This document shows, piece after piece, positions 1-5,142 of a stretch of DNA of 5,142 nucleotides (positions are counted from its first letter, which is position 1; each line of letters begins with the position of its first letter). Origin of the DNA: Clostridia bacterium (lineage in GTDB: Bacteria; Bacillota; Clostridia; Oscillospirales; CAG-272); NCBI GenBank assembly GCA_017411935.1, contig JAFQPC010000188.1:1-5142 (forward strand), read 5' to 3'. Below the pieces are notes generated by a model, which saw only the letters and a program-made list of their open reading frames with translations, ran no database searches and was not told the origin of the DNA. The position numbers were made by a program, and so were the translations under genes.

Positions 1-39
1 ACCGCAATGCTCGCAAATATAAAATTGATTGTCACACAT
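1..39 (-). CDS. Desulfoferrodoxin-like protein, N-terminal fragment (cut by window edge)
   Basis: Reading leftwards from an ATG at 39, 13 codons are open to the window edge and give MCDNQFYICEHCG. The CEHC pair of cysteines four residues apart, following an aromatic/hydrophobic stretch directly after the start, is how desulforedoxin-type iron domains begin in desulfoferrodoxins. These proteins reduce superoxide to peroxide in the cytoplasm of anaerobes, and the N-terminal domain binds a rubredoxin-like FeS4 iron. A good ribosome site and a near-consensus promoter precede the start, which argues for a real gene although only 39 bases are visible. The remaining two cysteines of the iron site and the catalytic domain lie outside the window. 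Another small zinc-ribbon or rubredoxin-like protein is possible. It is divergent from the transporter gene. Confidence 0.68.
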   Translation of the reverse strand, partial: MCDNQFYICEHCG

Positions 40-47
40 AAAGAAAA

Positions 48-52
48 CCTCC
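48..52 (-). promoter_or_regulatory. Ribosome binding site of the desulfoferrodoxin-like gene
   Basis: On the minus strand the sequence reads GGAGG, followed by 8 bases and then the ATG at 39. It is a strong Shine-Dalgarno match at a good distance and fixes the start of the truncated gene. Confidence 0.8.
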
Positions 53-70
53 AAAAATATTTGATACTTT

Positions 71-100
71 ATTATACCACACAAAAAACAAGTCCGTCAA
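71..100 (-). promoter_or_regulatory. Promoter of the desulfoferrodoxin-like gene
   Basis: On the minus strand a TTGACG -35 box (95-100) is followed by 18 bases and an exact TATAAT -10 box (71-76). A TGG directly before the -10 also fits an extended -10 element. The predicted transcript would start near base 64, giving a leader of about 25 bases. No clear PerR or Fur palindrome was recognised around it. Confidence 0.75.
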
Positions 101-131
101 TATTTCTTTGCAAGAAAATTTTTCAAAAGGC

Positions 132-160
132 TTGCAAAGTTGGAAGAATGGGTGTATAAT
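132..160 (+). promoter_or_regulatory. Promoter of the MFS transporter gene
   Basis: TTGCAA (132-137), a 17-base spacer and an exact TATAAT (155-160) make a good sigma-A promoter. Transcription would start near 167, which places every upstream in-frame codon outside the message and supports the ATG at 195. A small inverted repeat, CTTGA-ACAA-TCAAG (165-178), covers the predicted start point. It could be an operator or chance. Confidence 0.78.
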
Positions 161-177
161 ACCCCTTGAACAATCAA

Positions 178-191
178 GAAAGGTTGAAGGA
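178..191 (+). promoter_or_regulatory. Weak or unusually placed ribosome site of the MFS gene
   Basis: Two purine-rich matches precede the ATG at 195: GAAAGG (178-183), 11 bases away, and GAAGGA (186-191), only 3 bases away. Neither has ideal spacing, so initiation may be modest. No better start is visible, because the next in-frame methionines (residues 18 and 20) fall inside the first membrane helix. Confidence 0.45.
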
Positions 192-194
192 ATC

Positions 195-1475
195 ATGAAA
201 CGAACATTGGATTATACGTGGGTCGTTATTGCCGTCTGCTTTTTGATGGTGATGGTCTGCCTTGGTTTTGCCAGCTCCACGAAATCTCTGTTTCCCGATG
301 AGATCGCGAAAGACCTCGGAACCGAACGAAGTCTCGTTGCCATTGGGGAAAGCTGTCGTTATGTCGCCACGGCGATCGTCAACCTCTTTTTTGGTGTGCT
401 CGTAGCAAAATTCGGTCCGAGAAAGCTGATCTTTGCGGGTTTTGCTTCGCTTGTTTCGTCGATGTTTCTGTATTCGTTTGCCACCGAGCTCTGGCAGATC
501 TATCTGGCGGGAACGCTGCTCGGTATCGGATTTTCCTGGACGACGACCACGATGGTCGGCTACGTCGTCGGACTTTGGTGCTCGGGAAAAAAGGGGACGA
601 TCATGGGGGCAATTCTCGCTTCCAACGGCATTGGCGGCGCGATCGCCATTCAGCTTGTCGGGCGACTGATCGATCCGAACGTCACGGGAAGCTACCGAAA
701 TGCTTACCGAATGATCGCGATCGTGATTGCCGTCACAGCAGTCATCGTATTGATCTTTTTCCGCAATCGCCCGAAGAACGTAGAGGCAATCGCGCCCGCA
801 ACGTCTGCCAAAAAGCGTGGTAGAGATTGGGTGGGGATCGAGTTTTCTGCGGCGGTGCGAAAATGGTATTTTTGGGGCGCGTGCGTTTGTATTTTTTGCT
901 CAGGACTGATCTTGCAGGGAAGCCACGGGATCGTGGCAATGCACTTTAAGGACGTTGGTATCGACTATTCAGCGGTAACGGGACTTCTTTCGTTTGGCTC
1001 GATCCTTCTTGCAGGAGCCAAGATCCTGACGGGAATTCTTTATGATCGCTTCGGTCTGCGCGTTGCGGCAAGCCTTTGTACGATGTTTGCCGTCATTTCC
1101 ACCTTCTTGCTTTCGATGGTTCGGGACGGCACAACGGGCTTTGTTCTTGCCATTGTCTATATGGTGGTCTGTCAGTTAGGTACTCCCCTGGAAACGATTA
1201 TGCTTCCGCTGTATGCCTCGGATCTTTTTGGAAATCACTCCTATGCCAAGGTGCTTGGTATTTTCGTTTCGGTGAACGTGGCGGGCTATGCCATCGGAGC
1301 GCCTGCCTTTAATCTTTGCTACGATATTTTCGGAAGCTACGTGCCCGCGCTGATTCTCGTAGCTTGTGTGATGGCGGCAGTCCTCGTACTTTTGCAGTTC
1401 GTCATTTCGGCGGCACACAAGGAGCAGAAAAAAATTGAATCCGCATTTTGCGAAGAAGAAAGAGTTGCTCTTTGA
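195..1475 (+). CDS. Major facilitator superfamily (MFS) transporter, MCT/OFA-like
   Basis: A 426-residue polytopic membrane protein with about twelve hydrophobic segments in two halves, split by a polar loop at about residues 190-225. That is the usual MFS length and plan. The first-half loop signature is GVLVAKFGPR (67-76), where the usual acidic residue at position five is alanine. The second-half copy, GILYDRFGLR (280-289), keeps Asp284. The segment around 125-150 (W128 followed by a KKG turn and a glycine-rich helix) resembles the monocarboxylate/oxalate-formate antiporter group, so an organic-anion substrate is plausible but not shown. The open frame extends upstream to a TTG at 108, but the promoter at 132-160 lies inside that extension, so the ATG at 195 was chosen. 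The gene stands alone, between its own promoter and a terminator overlapping its last codons. Confidence 0.88.
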   Translation: MKRTLDYTWVVIAVCFLMVMVCLGFASSTKSLFPDEIAKDLGTERSLVAIGESCRYVATAIVNLFFGVLVAKFGPRKLIFAGFASLVSSMFLYSFATELWQIYLAGTLLGIGFSWTTTTMVGYVVGLWCSGKKGTIMGAILASNGIGGAIAIQLVGRLIDPNVTGSYRNAYRMIAIVIAVTAVIVLIFFRNRPKNVEAIAPATSAKKRGRDWVGIEFSAAVRKWYFWGACVCIFCSGLILQGSHGIVAMHFKDVGIDYSAVTGLLSFGSILLAGAKILTGILYDRFGLRVAASLCTMFAVISTFLLSMVRDGTTGFVLAIVYMVVCQLGTPLETIMLPLYASDLFGNHSYAKVLGIFVSVNVAGYAIGAPAFNLCYDIFGSYVPALILVACVMAAVLVLLQFVISAAHKEQKKIESAFCEEERVAL

Positions 1476-1493
1476 GCAACTCTTTTCTTTTTT
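1459..1493 (+). terminator. Rho-independent terminator overlapping the end of the MFS gene
   Basis: A perfect 12-bp stem (AAAGAGTTGCTC at 1459-1470 with GAGCAACTCTTT at 1474-1485) has a TTT loop and is followed by a T-rich tract to 1493. The 5' arm encodes the last residues of the transporter. The TGA stop (1473-1475) straddles the loop and the 3' arm. The hairpin separates the transporter from the suf operon. Confidence 0.88.
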
Positions 1494-1515
1494 GACAAAA
1501 ACTTCACCAAACCTC

Positions 1516-1544
1516 TTGAAAAACAGAGAAAAATGCGGTATAAT
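1516..1544 (+). promoter_or_regulatory. Promoter of the sufC-sufB operon
   Basis: TTGAAA (1516-1521), a 17-base spacer and an exact TATAAT (1539-1544) form a near-consensus sigma-A promoter. The start point would be near 1551, leaving a leader of about 49 bases before sufC. Confidence 0.8.
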
Positions 1545-1553
1545 AATATAATT

Positions 1554-1573
1554 GGAAAACCGTATGGTTTTTC
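1554..1573 (+). other. Inverted repeat in the suf leader
   Basis: AAAACC (1556-1561) and GGTTTT (1566-1571) flank a GTAT centre. The stem can be extended by a G-T and a G-C pair to 1554-1573. It sits at the predicted 5' end of the suf transcript. It could be a short 5' RNA hairpin or an operator at the transcription start. It has no T-tract behaviour typical of an attenuator and does not match an IscR-type site that I recognise. Confidence 0.4.
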
Positions 1574-1599
1574 GGGAATTTTAAACGAGGTTTTTTGCT

Positions 1600-2307
1600 A
1601 TGTTAGAGTTGAAAAATATCTCTTACAAGGTAGGAGAAAAGGAAATATTAAAGAACGTCAGTCTTGTGATCGACGATCGCTTTGTCGCCATCACGGGACC
1701 GAACGGAAGCGGTAAATCGACGCTCGCCAAGATCATCGCGGGCATCGTTGAGCCGACCGAGGGACAGATCTTTTTCGACGGTGTGGATATCACGAATCTC
1801 TCGATCACCGAACGCGCCAAAATGGGCATCAGCTTTGCCTTCCAACAGCCCGTTCGCTTCAAAGGAATTACCGTCAAGGATCTCATCTCGCTGGCGGCAG
1901 GAAAGAATACGAACATTTCCGAGGCGTGCAACTACCTCTCTGAGGTTGGACTTTGCGCCAAGGATTATATCAACCGCGAGGTTGACGGCTCTCTCTCGGG
2001 CGGTGAGCTCAAGAGAATCGAGATCGCGATGATCAACGCGCGCGGCACGAAGCTTTCGGTCTTCGACGAGCCAGAGGCAGGCATTGACCTTTGGAGCTTC
2101 AATAACCTCATCAAGGTCTTTGAGAAGATGTACGAGCGCACCAAGGGTACGATCCTCATCATCTCGCACCAAGAGAGAATTCTCAATATTGCCGATAAGA
2201 TCATTGTCGTCGCGGGGGGCGAGGTCGTCGAATACGACGATTGCAAGAAGGTCTTCCCGAAGCTGATTGACGTGCAGACGGGTTGCCGCTATACGAAAAC
2301 GATGTAA
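1600..2307 (+). CDS. sufC: SufC, Fe-S cluster assembly ATPase (ABC type)
   Basis: A 235-residue cytoplasmic ABC-type ATPase that powers the SufB-containing scaffold on which Fe-S clusters are built. The full ATPase motif set is visible: Walker A GPNGSGKST (33-41), Q-loop FQQP (81-84), signature SLSGGELKR (131-139), Walker B ending in D156-E157 within the SufC-like DEPEAGID, and the switch histidine H190 in ISHQ. No membrane segment is present. It is slightly shorter than E. coli SufC (about 248). The ATG at 1600 follows a GAGG (1587-1590) at a 9-base distance. The stop is 11 bases before the sufB ATG, so the two are co-transcribed. No sufS, sufU, sufD or sufE lies alongside, as in the minimal SufCB systems of many anaerobes. 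Identity is firm from the motifs together with the neighbour. Confidence 0.93.
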   Translation: MLELKNISYKVGEKEILKNVSLVIDDRFVAITGPNGSGKSTLAKIIAGIVEPTEGQIFFDGVDITNLSITERAKMGISFAFQQPVRFKGITVKDLISLAAGKNTNISEACNYLSEVGLCAKDYINREVDGSLSGGELKRIEIAMINARGTKLSVFDEPEAGIDLWSFNNLIKVFEKMYERTKGTILIISHQERILNIADKIIVVAGGEVVEYDDCKKVFPKLIDVQTGCRYTKTM

Positions 2308-2312
2308 GGAGG
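2306..2312 (+). promoter_or_regulatory. Ribosome binding site that sets the sufB start
   Basis: AAGGAGG lies 6 bases before the ATG at 2319 and overlaps the last two bases of the sufC stop codon. This near-perfect site rules out the in-frame start at 2283 inside sufC and suggests coupled, efficient translation of sufB. Confidence 0.88.
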
Positions 2313-2318
2313 AGAGAG

Positions 2319-3236
2319 ATGGATAAGATACAACAAAATCTGCTCAAAGAAGTCGCAGGGCTTCACAAAGTGCCTGAGGGAGCGTATTCGCTCCGCATCA
2401 ACGGACAGCTCCACGGAAAGAACTCCTCGGAAAACATTGAGATCGTACAGAAGACCGATAAACCCGGTATTGACATTTACGTGAAGGCAGGCACGAAAAA
2501 GGAATCGCTCCATATTCCCGTCATTTTGTCGCAGACGGGACTGCGCGAGCTCGTCTATAACGATTTCCATATCGGTGAGGACTGCGACGTAACGATCGTC
2601 GCGGGCTGCGGCATTCACAACGGCGGCAGTGAGACCTCGGAGCACAGCGGAGTTCACGCATTTTATCTTGCCAAGAACGCAAGAGTAAAATACGTCGAGA
2701 AGCACTACGGTCAGGGCGACGGAAACGGCAAAAATATTATGAATCCCACCACCTACGTCGAGCTTGACGAGGGCGCGTATCTCGAAATGGAGACGGCGCA
2801 GATCAAGGGCGTTGACTCGACCAAGAGAACGACGAGGGCGATCCTCGGCGCGAAATCCACGCTGATCGTCAGCGAGAAAATTATGACGCACGGAGACCAG
2901 TTTGCCGAGACCGAATTTGAGGTCGAGCTCAACGGCGAGGGCGCGGGAACGCACGTCGTTTCGCGTTCGGTCGCAAGAGACAAGTCGCGTCAGCGCTTTG
3001 TCTCGCGTATCAAGGGCAACGCCGAGTGCTCGGGACATACCGAGTGTGACGCCATCATTCTCGATGACGCGACCGTGGCGGCAGTCCCCGAAATTCTCGC
3101 GGTACACCCCGACGCGTCGCTCATTCACGAGGCGGCGATCGGAAAGATCGCGGGCGAACAGCTCATCAAGCTGATGACGCTCGGTCTTACCGAAAAGGAA
3201 GCCGAAGAAGAGATCATCAACGGATTTTTGAGATAA
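2319..3236 (+). CDS. sufB: SufB/SufD-family Fe-S cluster scaffold, short form
   Basis: A 305-residue soluble protein of the SufB/SufD family, the partner of SufC in Fe-S cluster assembly. The middle and C-terminal parts have the repetitive beta-rich pattern of the SufBD core. The C-terminal signature HEAAIGKIAGEQLIKLM (270-286), followed by the GLTEKEAEEEIINGF helix, is typical of the family. Cys243 in the TECDA segment aligns by eye with the E. coli SufB cysteine in TQCDS that takes part in cluster building, and Glu271 in HEA aligns with the conserved SufB glutamate, so this copy looks SufB-like and catalytically competent. Other cysteines are C89, C97 and C237. It lacks the long N-terminal region of E. 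coli SufB (about 495 residues), as in minimal SufCB pairs. A terminator directly follows, so no further suf gene is in the operon. Confidence 0.9.
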   Translation: MDKIQQNLLKEVAGLHKVPEGAYSLRINGQLHGKNSSENIEIVQKTDKPGIDIYVKAGTKKESLHIPVILSQTGLRELVYNDFHIGEDCDVTIVAGCGIHNGGSETSEHSGVHAFYLAKNARVKYVEKHYGQGDGNGKNIMNPTTYVELDEGAYLEMETAQIKGVDSTKRTTRAILGAKSTLIVSEKIMTHGDQFAETEFEVELNGEGAGTHVVSRSVARDKSRQRFVSRIKGNAECSGHTECDAIILDDATVAAVPEILAVHPDASLIHEAAIGKIAGEQLIKLMTLGLTEKEAEEEIINGFLR

Positions 3237-3241
3237 TATCC

Positions 3242-3275
3242 AAGCACTCATTGATACCATCAATGAGTGCTTTTT
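3242..3275 (+). terminator. Rho-independent terminator of the suf operon
   Basis: A perfect 14-bp stem (3242-3255 with 3259-3272) around a 3-base loop is followed by TTTTT and more T-rich sequence. It begins 6 bases after the sufB stop. The reverse strand lacks a T-tract, so it acts in one direction. Confidence 0.92.
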
Positions 3276-3303
3276 GTTCGTTTTTCATTTTTTGAAACAT
3301 ATC

Positions 3304-3332
3304 TTGTGTTTTTTCTGCTTTTGCGGTACAAT
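3304..3332 (+). promoter_or_regulatory. Promoter of the GH20-like gene
   Basis: TTGTGT (3304-3309), a 17-base spacer and TACAAT (3327-3332) form a reasonable sigma-A promoter just after the suf terminator. The -10 is preceded by GCGG, as in the suf promoter. The predicted leader is about 33 purine-rich bases. Confidence 0.6.
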
Positions 3333-3356
3333 GAAGAAAAAGAAATCCGAGAAAAG

Positions 3357-3362
3357 AAAGGA
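3357..3362 (+). promoter_or_regulatory. Ribosome binding site of the GH20-like gene
   Basis: AAAGGA lies 9 bases before the ATG at 3372. With the promoter at 3304-3332, it supports this start over the longer open frame that begins at a GTG (3267) inside the suf terminator hairpin. Confidence 0.65.
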
Positions 3363-3371
3363 AAAATAGGC

Positions 3372-4337
3372 ATGAAAGAGCAATTAATGTGGTGTTATTT
3401 GATTCATTTGAGCACACATATGTGGGCGGACGACGCTATTCCACCGAATATCACTCACGGAACGTGGTATATTCGTCCTGCTTTTCAGGAAAACAACGAT
3501 GTGGACTTGGAAGTATGGGATAGTACGGTCAAATTTGTTGCTGAGCGTCAGTACAATACATTGCTGATTGATCTTGGCGACGGTGTCAAGTATGAGTCGC
3601 ACCCCGAGATATCTGCCCCCGATGCGTGGGACAAGGACTTTCTCAAAAAGAAGCTTGATGAGATCCGCGCGCTCGGCATGACGCCGATTCCCAAACTCAA
3701 TTTTTCTTGCGGGCATATGACATGGCTCAAGCAATATAACCGAATGGTTTCTTCCCCCATCTACTATAAGGTATGCGCCGATCTCATTAAAGAGGTTTGC
3801 GAACTCTTTGATAACCCGCCTCTTTTCCACCTCGGTTTTGACGAGGAGACTGTGGAGTGTCAGCAAGAGGTCGAAAAAGCAGTGGTTCGCGGTGAAAAGC
3901 TTTGGTGGCACGATCTTTTCTTCCTTGCAGGTGAGTGTGAAAAATACGGTGCACGTCCGTGGATATGGTCGGACTATTATTGGAGCTTTCCCGAACTCTT
4001 CAAAAAGAATATGCCAAAGTCGATCTTGCAATCAAACTGGACCTATTGGAGTTTTAGAGATTACAAGGACGGCTTCCGCGCCAATTATCAGATCGCGACA
4101 TACGGCGAACTTGATGACCTTGGCTATGACCAAGTGCTGACAGGCTCGACATGGCATGTCGATGAAAATCTCTATCAAACGGTGGCACATGGAAAGAATC
4201 GCATCCGCCCCGAGCTTCTTAAGGGCTTTATGGCGGCACCGTGGGAAATGACCACAAAGGTCAATCGATTTACGCTGATGGACGATGCCGAGAGAATGTA
4301 TCTTGCAAGAAAAGAGCTTTATCCAGAAACGCTGTAA
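3372..4337 (+). CDS. Glycoside hydrolase family 20-like TIM-barrel protein, substrate unknown
   Basis: A 321-residue protein. The segment HLGFDEE (153-159) has the H-x-G-x-D-E arrangement in which an Asp-Glu pair is catalytic in family 20 beta-N-acetylhexosaminidases, so D157 and E158 are candidate active-site residues. The alternation of strand-like segments (LLIDLGDG 64-71, PIPKLNF 105-111, LFHLGFDEE 151-159, PWIWSDYYW 196-204, ILQSNWTYW 218-226, LTGSTW 256-261) fits a beta/alpha barrel. Aromatic residues cluster after the strands, as in sugar-binding clefts. From memory it resembles a family often labelled only as Tat-pathway-signal or hypothetical protein in gut bacteria. This copy has no signal peptide at the chosen start and six cysteines (8, 113, 135, 143, 163, 189), suggesting a cytoplasmic enzyme acting on imported glycan or glycoside. 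It is monocistronic. Activity is inferred, not shown. Confidence 0.72.
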   Translation: MKEQLMWCYLIHLSTHMWADDAIPPNITHGTWYIRPAFQENNDVDLEVWDSTVKFVAERQYNTLLIDLGDGVKYESHPEISAPDAWDKDFLKKKLDEIRALGMTPIPKLNFSCGHMTWLKQYNRMVSSPIYYKVCADLIKEVCELFDNPPLFHLGFDEETVECQQEVEKAVVRGEKLWWHDLFFLAGECEKYGARPWIWSDYYWSFPELFKKNMPKSILQSNWTYWSFRDYKDGFRANYQIATYGELDDLGYDQVLTGSTWHVDENLYQTVAHGKNRIRPELLKGFMAAPWEMTTKVNRFTLMDDAERMYLARKELYPETL

Positions 4338-4342
4338 TCATA

Positions 4343-4381
4343 AAAATCCCCCAAACCGCATTTTTCGGTTTGGGGGATTTT
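4343..4381. terminator. Bidirectional terminator between convergent genes
   Basis: A perfect 16-bp stem (4343-4358 with 4366-4381) encloses a 7-base loop. The stem is G/C-rich in the centre and has A-runs on the left and T-runs on the right, so each strand gives a hairpin ending in T residues. It lies 5 bases after the GH20-like stop and 22 bases after the stop of the convergent minus-strand gene. Confidence 0.92.
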
Positions 4382-4403
4382 CTTACGGAAAGATTAATTG
4401 GCA

Positions 4404-5142
4404 TCAGGGAATCACCGTTCCGCTCTCCCCATCCGATTCAGAGCCATTCGATCGGCTTCCGAGGTCTTGGACGATATCAGCATAAATTGCGTAATGGTCA
4501 GATGCTTTTCCCATCGGAATGTTGCGAATAACGCGGTGCTTTAATACCTTCGCAGTGTCGTTTGTGACCATCATATGGTCAATGTGGGCTTCCAACCAAA
4601 TTTGATCCAAGAGAGAGGTTCTCTCCGAGCAGGTGGAGATCAGCGCTTCGTTATTCTCGGTCAGATAGACCGAGTTTTGAAGGGAGCTTTGACCGATCAG
4701 CGTCTCAAAGGTACTCGGGTGATTGCCTTGCGTTCCGAGATTGATGTTATGGTCGCCGCTCACTGCGATCGGTGCGTCGGGATATTTTTTCGAAAGCGCC
4801 ACGACCTCTTGGCTCACCTCTGCATATTCTTCGGGACGTACTGGGGTGAGGTGAAGATTGACGTGAATAAACATTAGATTGGGATCGGTTTTAGACCGAT
4901 ATACCGCCCACTGCCAACGGTGCATATCGTTGACGACTTCGGTTTGAATGCCAGATTCTATGACGGTCCAACGGTCGGTTCGGTAGAACATGGGTGTCCA
5001 ATGCTTTGACAGGGAAACCTTGTCGCTGAAATCGACCATAGAGTATTCGCTTCCGATCAGCGTGAGGAGCTTGGTCTGCATATTGTACGGGAGATTGTTG
5101 ACATTGTTTTGCTCCTGCATCTCTTGCATTCCGATAAAATCG
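4404..5142 (-). CDS. Endonuclease/exonuclease/phosphatase family protein, C-terminal part (cut by window edge)
   Basis: About 245 residues are visible on the minus strand. The frame is open through the right edge, so the N-terminus is missing. The frame enters as DFIGMQE, the classic metal-binding Glu motif of the EEP (DNase I/exonuclease III-like) superfamily (Glu codon at 5121-5123), so an internal ATG at 5129 is not the true start. Further hallmarks follow: HVNLHLTP with the catalytic-type histidine, GDHN (4746-4757) in place of the common GDFN, an IDHMMV segment (near 4566-4583) and the final SDHY (4491-4502). These fit a metal-dependent phosphodiesterase or phosphatase. The substrate (nucleic acid, phosphoinositide, sphingomyelin or other) cannot be told. 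The protein ends in a Ser/Gly/Asp-rich tail after the SDH strand. Any signal peptide would be off the window. The gene converges on a shared terminator. Confidence 0.85.
   Translation of the reverse strand, partial: DFIGMQEMQEQNNVNNLPYNMQTKLLTLIGSEYSMVDFSDKVSLSKHWTPMFYRTDRWTVIESGIQTEVVNDMHRWQWAVYRSKTDPNLMFIHVNLHLTPVRPEEYAEVSQEVVALSKKYPDAPIAVSGDHNINLGTQGNHPSTFETLIGQSSLQNSVYLTENNEALISTCSERTSLLDQIWLEAHIDHMMVTNDTAKVLKHRVIRNIPMGKASDHYAIYADIVQDLGSRSNGSESDGESGTVIP

Noticed and set aside
108..194. A 29-residue N-terminal extension of the transporter from TTG at 108
   Set aside because: The promoter (132-160) lies inside it, and the added residues are polar and unlike an MFS N-terminus.
1492..1497. 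An exact TTGACA that could be the suf -35 box
   Set aside because: No -10 box lies at a suitable distance. TTGAAA at 1516-1521 pairs with TATAAT at exactly 17 bases.
1648..2172. A 174-codon minus-strand open frame opposite sufC
   Set aside because: Antisense shadow of sufC with no recognisable domain.
2283..2318. An upstream in-frame start for sufB overlapping sufC
   Set aside because: The AAGGAGG at 2306-2312 points clearly to the ATG at 2319, and the extra residues are not SufB-like.
2289..3263. A 324-codon open frame on the minus strand opposite sufB
   Set aside because: It is exactly antisense to a well-supported gene, its product resembles no family I know, and the codon bias of sufB removes stop codons in this frame. 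It also runs across the suf terminator.
3267..3371. A 35-residue hydrophobic extension of the GH20-like protein that might look like a signal peptide
   Set aside because: It starts inside the suf terminator hairpin and spans the likely promoter. The ATG at 3372 has its own ribosome site.
3217..3417. A possible 66-residue minus-strand small membrane protein covering the suf/GH20-like intergenic region
   Set aside because: The translation looks tempting (a hydrophobic stretch, then a polar helix), but it starts at GTG without a ribosome site and overlaps a terminator, a promoter and two coding ends.
4575..4877. A plus-strand open frame of 100 codons inside the EEP gene
   Set aside because: It is antisense to a gene with clear catalytic motifs and has no ribosome site or recognisable domain.

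Overview
The window looks like chromosomal DNA of an anaerobic Bacillota bacterium, probably of the class Clostridia. The reasons are strong AGGAGG-type ribosome sites, consensus sigma-A promoters with 17-18 base spacers, compact hairpin/T-tract terminators, a desulfoferrodoxin-type start and a minimal two-gene SUF iron-sulfur system. Base composition is intermediate. No tRNA, rRNA, CRISPR array, insertion sequence or phage gene was seen, and the species cannot be named from this sequence.

Layout, left to right. (1) Bases 1-39, minus strand: the first 13 codons of a gene whose start carries a CxxC knuckle and resembles desulfoferrodoxin (superoxide reductase family), with its ribosome site and promoter. 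(2) Bases 132-1493, plus strand: promoter, a 426-residue major facilitator superfamily transporter, and a terminator whose 5' arm lies inside the coding sequence. (3) Bases 1516-3275, plus strand: promoter, a short leader with an inverted repeat, sufC (ABC-type ATPase), a short sufB-type scaffold, then a strong terminator. (4) Bases 3304-4381, plus strand: promoter and a cytoplasmic TIM-barrel protein with a glycoside hydrolase family 20-like Asp-Glu motif, closed by a terminator that can work in both directions. (5) Bases 4404-5142, minus strand: the C-terminal part of an endonuclease/exonuclease/phosphatase family enzyme, converging on that terminator and running off the right edge.

Only sufC and sufB form an operon here. 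Every other gene has its own promoter or terminator. SufC supplies ATP hydrolysis to the SufB scaffold for Fe-S cluster assembly. The divergent desulfoferrodoxin-like gene suggests, weakly, an oxygen-stress and iron theme on the left side. The hydrolase-like and phosphatase-like genes on the right have no clear link to it. No wholly new system stands out. The items most worth a second look are the two-gene SUF system with conserved catalytic residues, the family 20-like protein of unknown substrate, and the terminator that overlaps the transporter's coding end.
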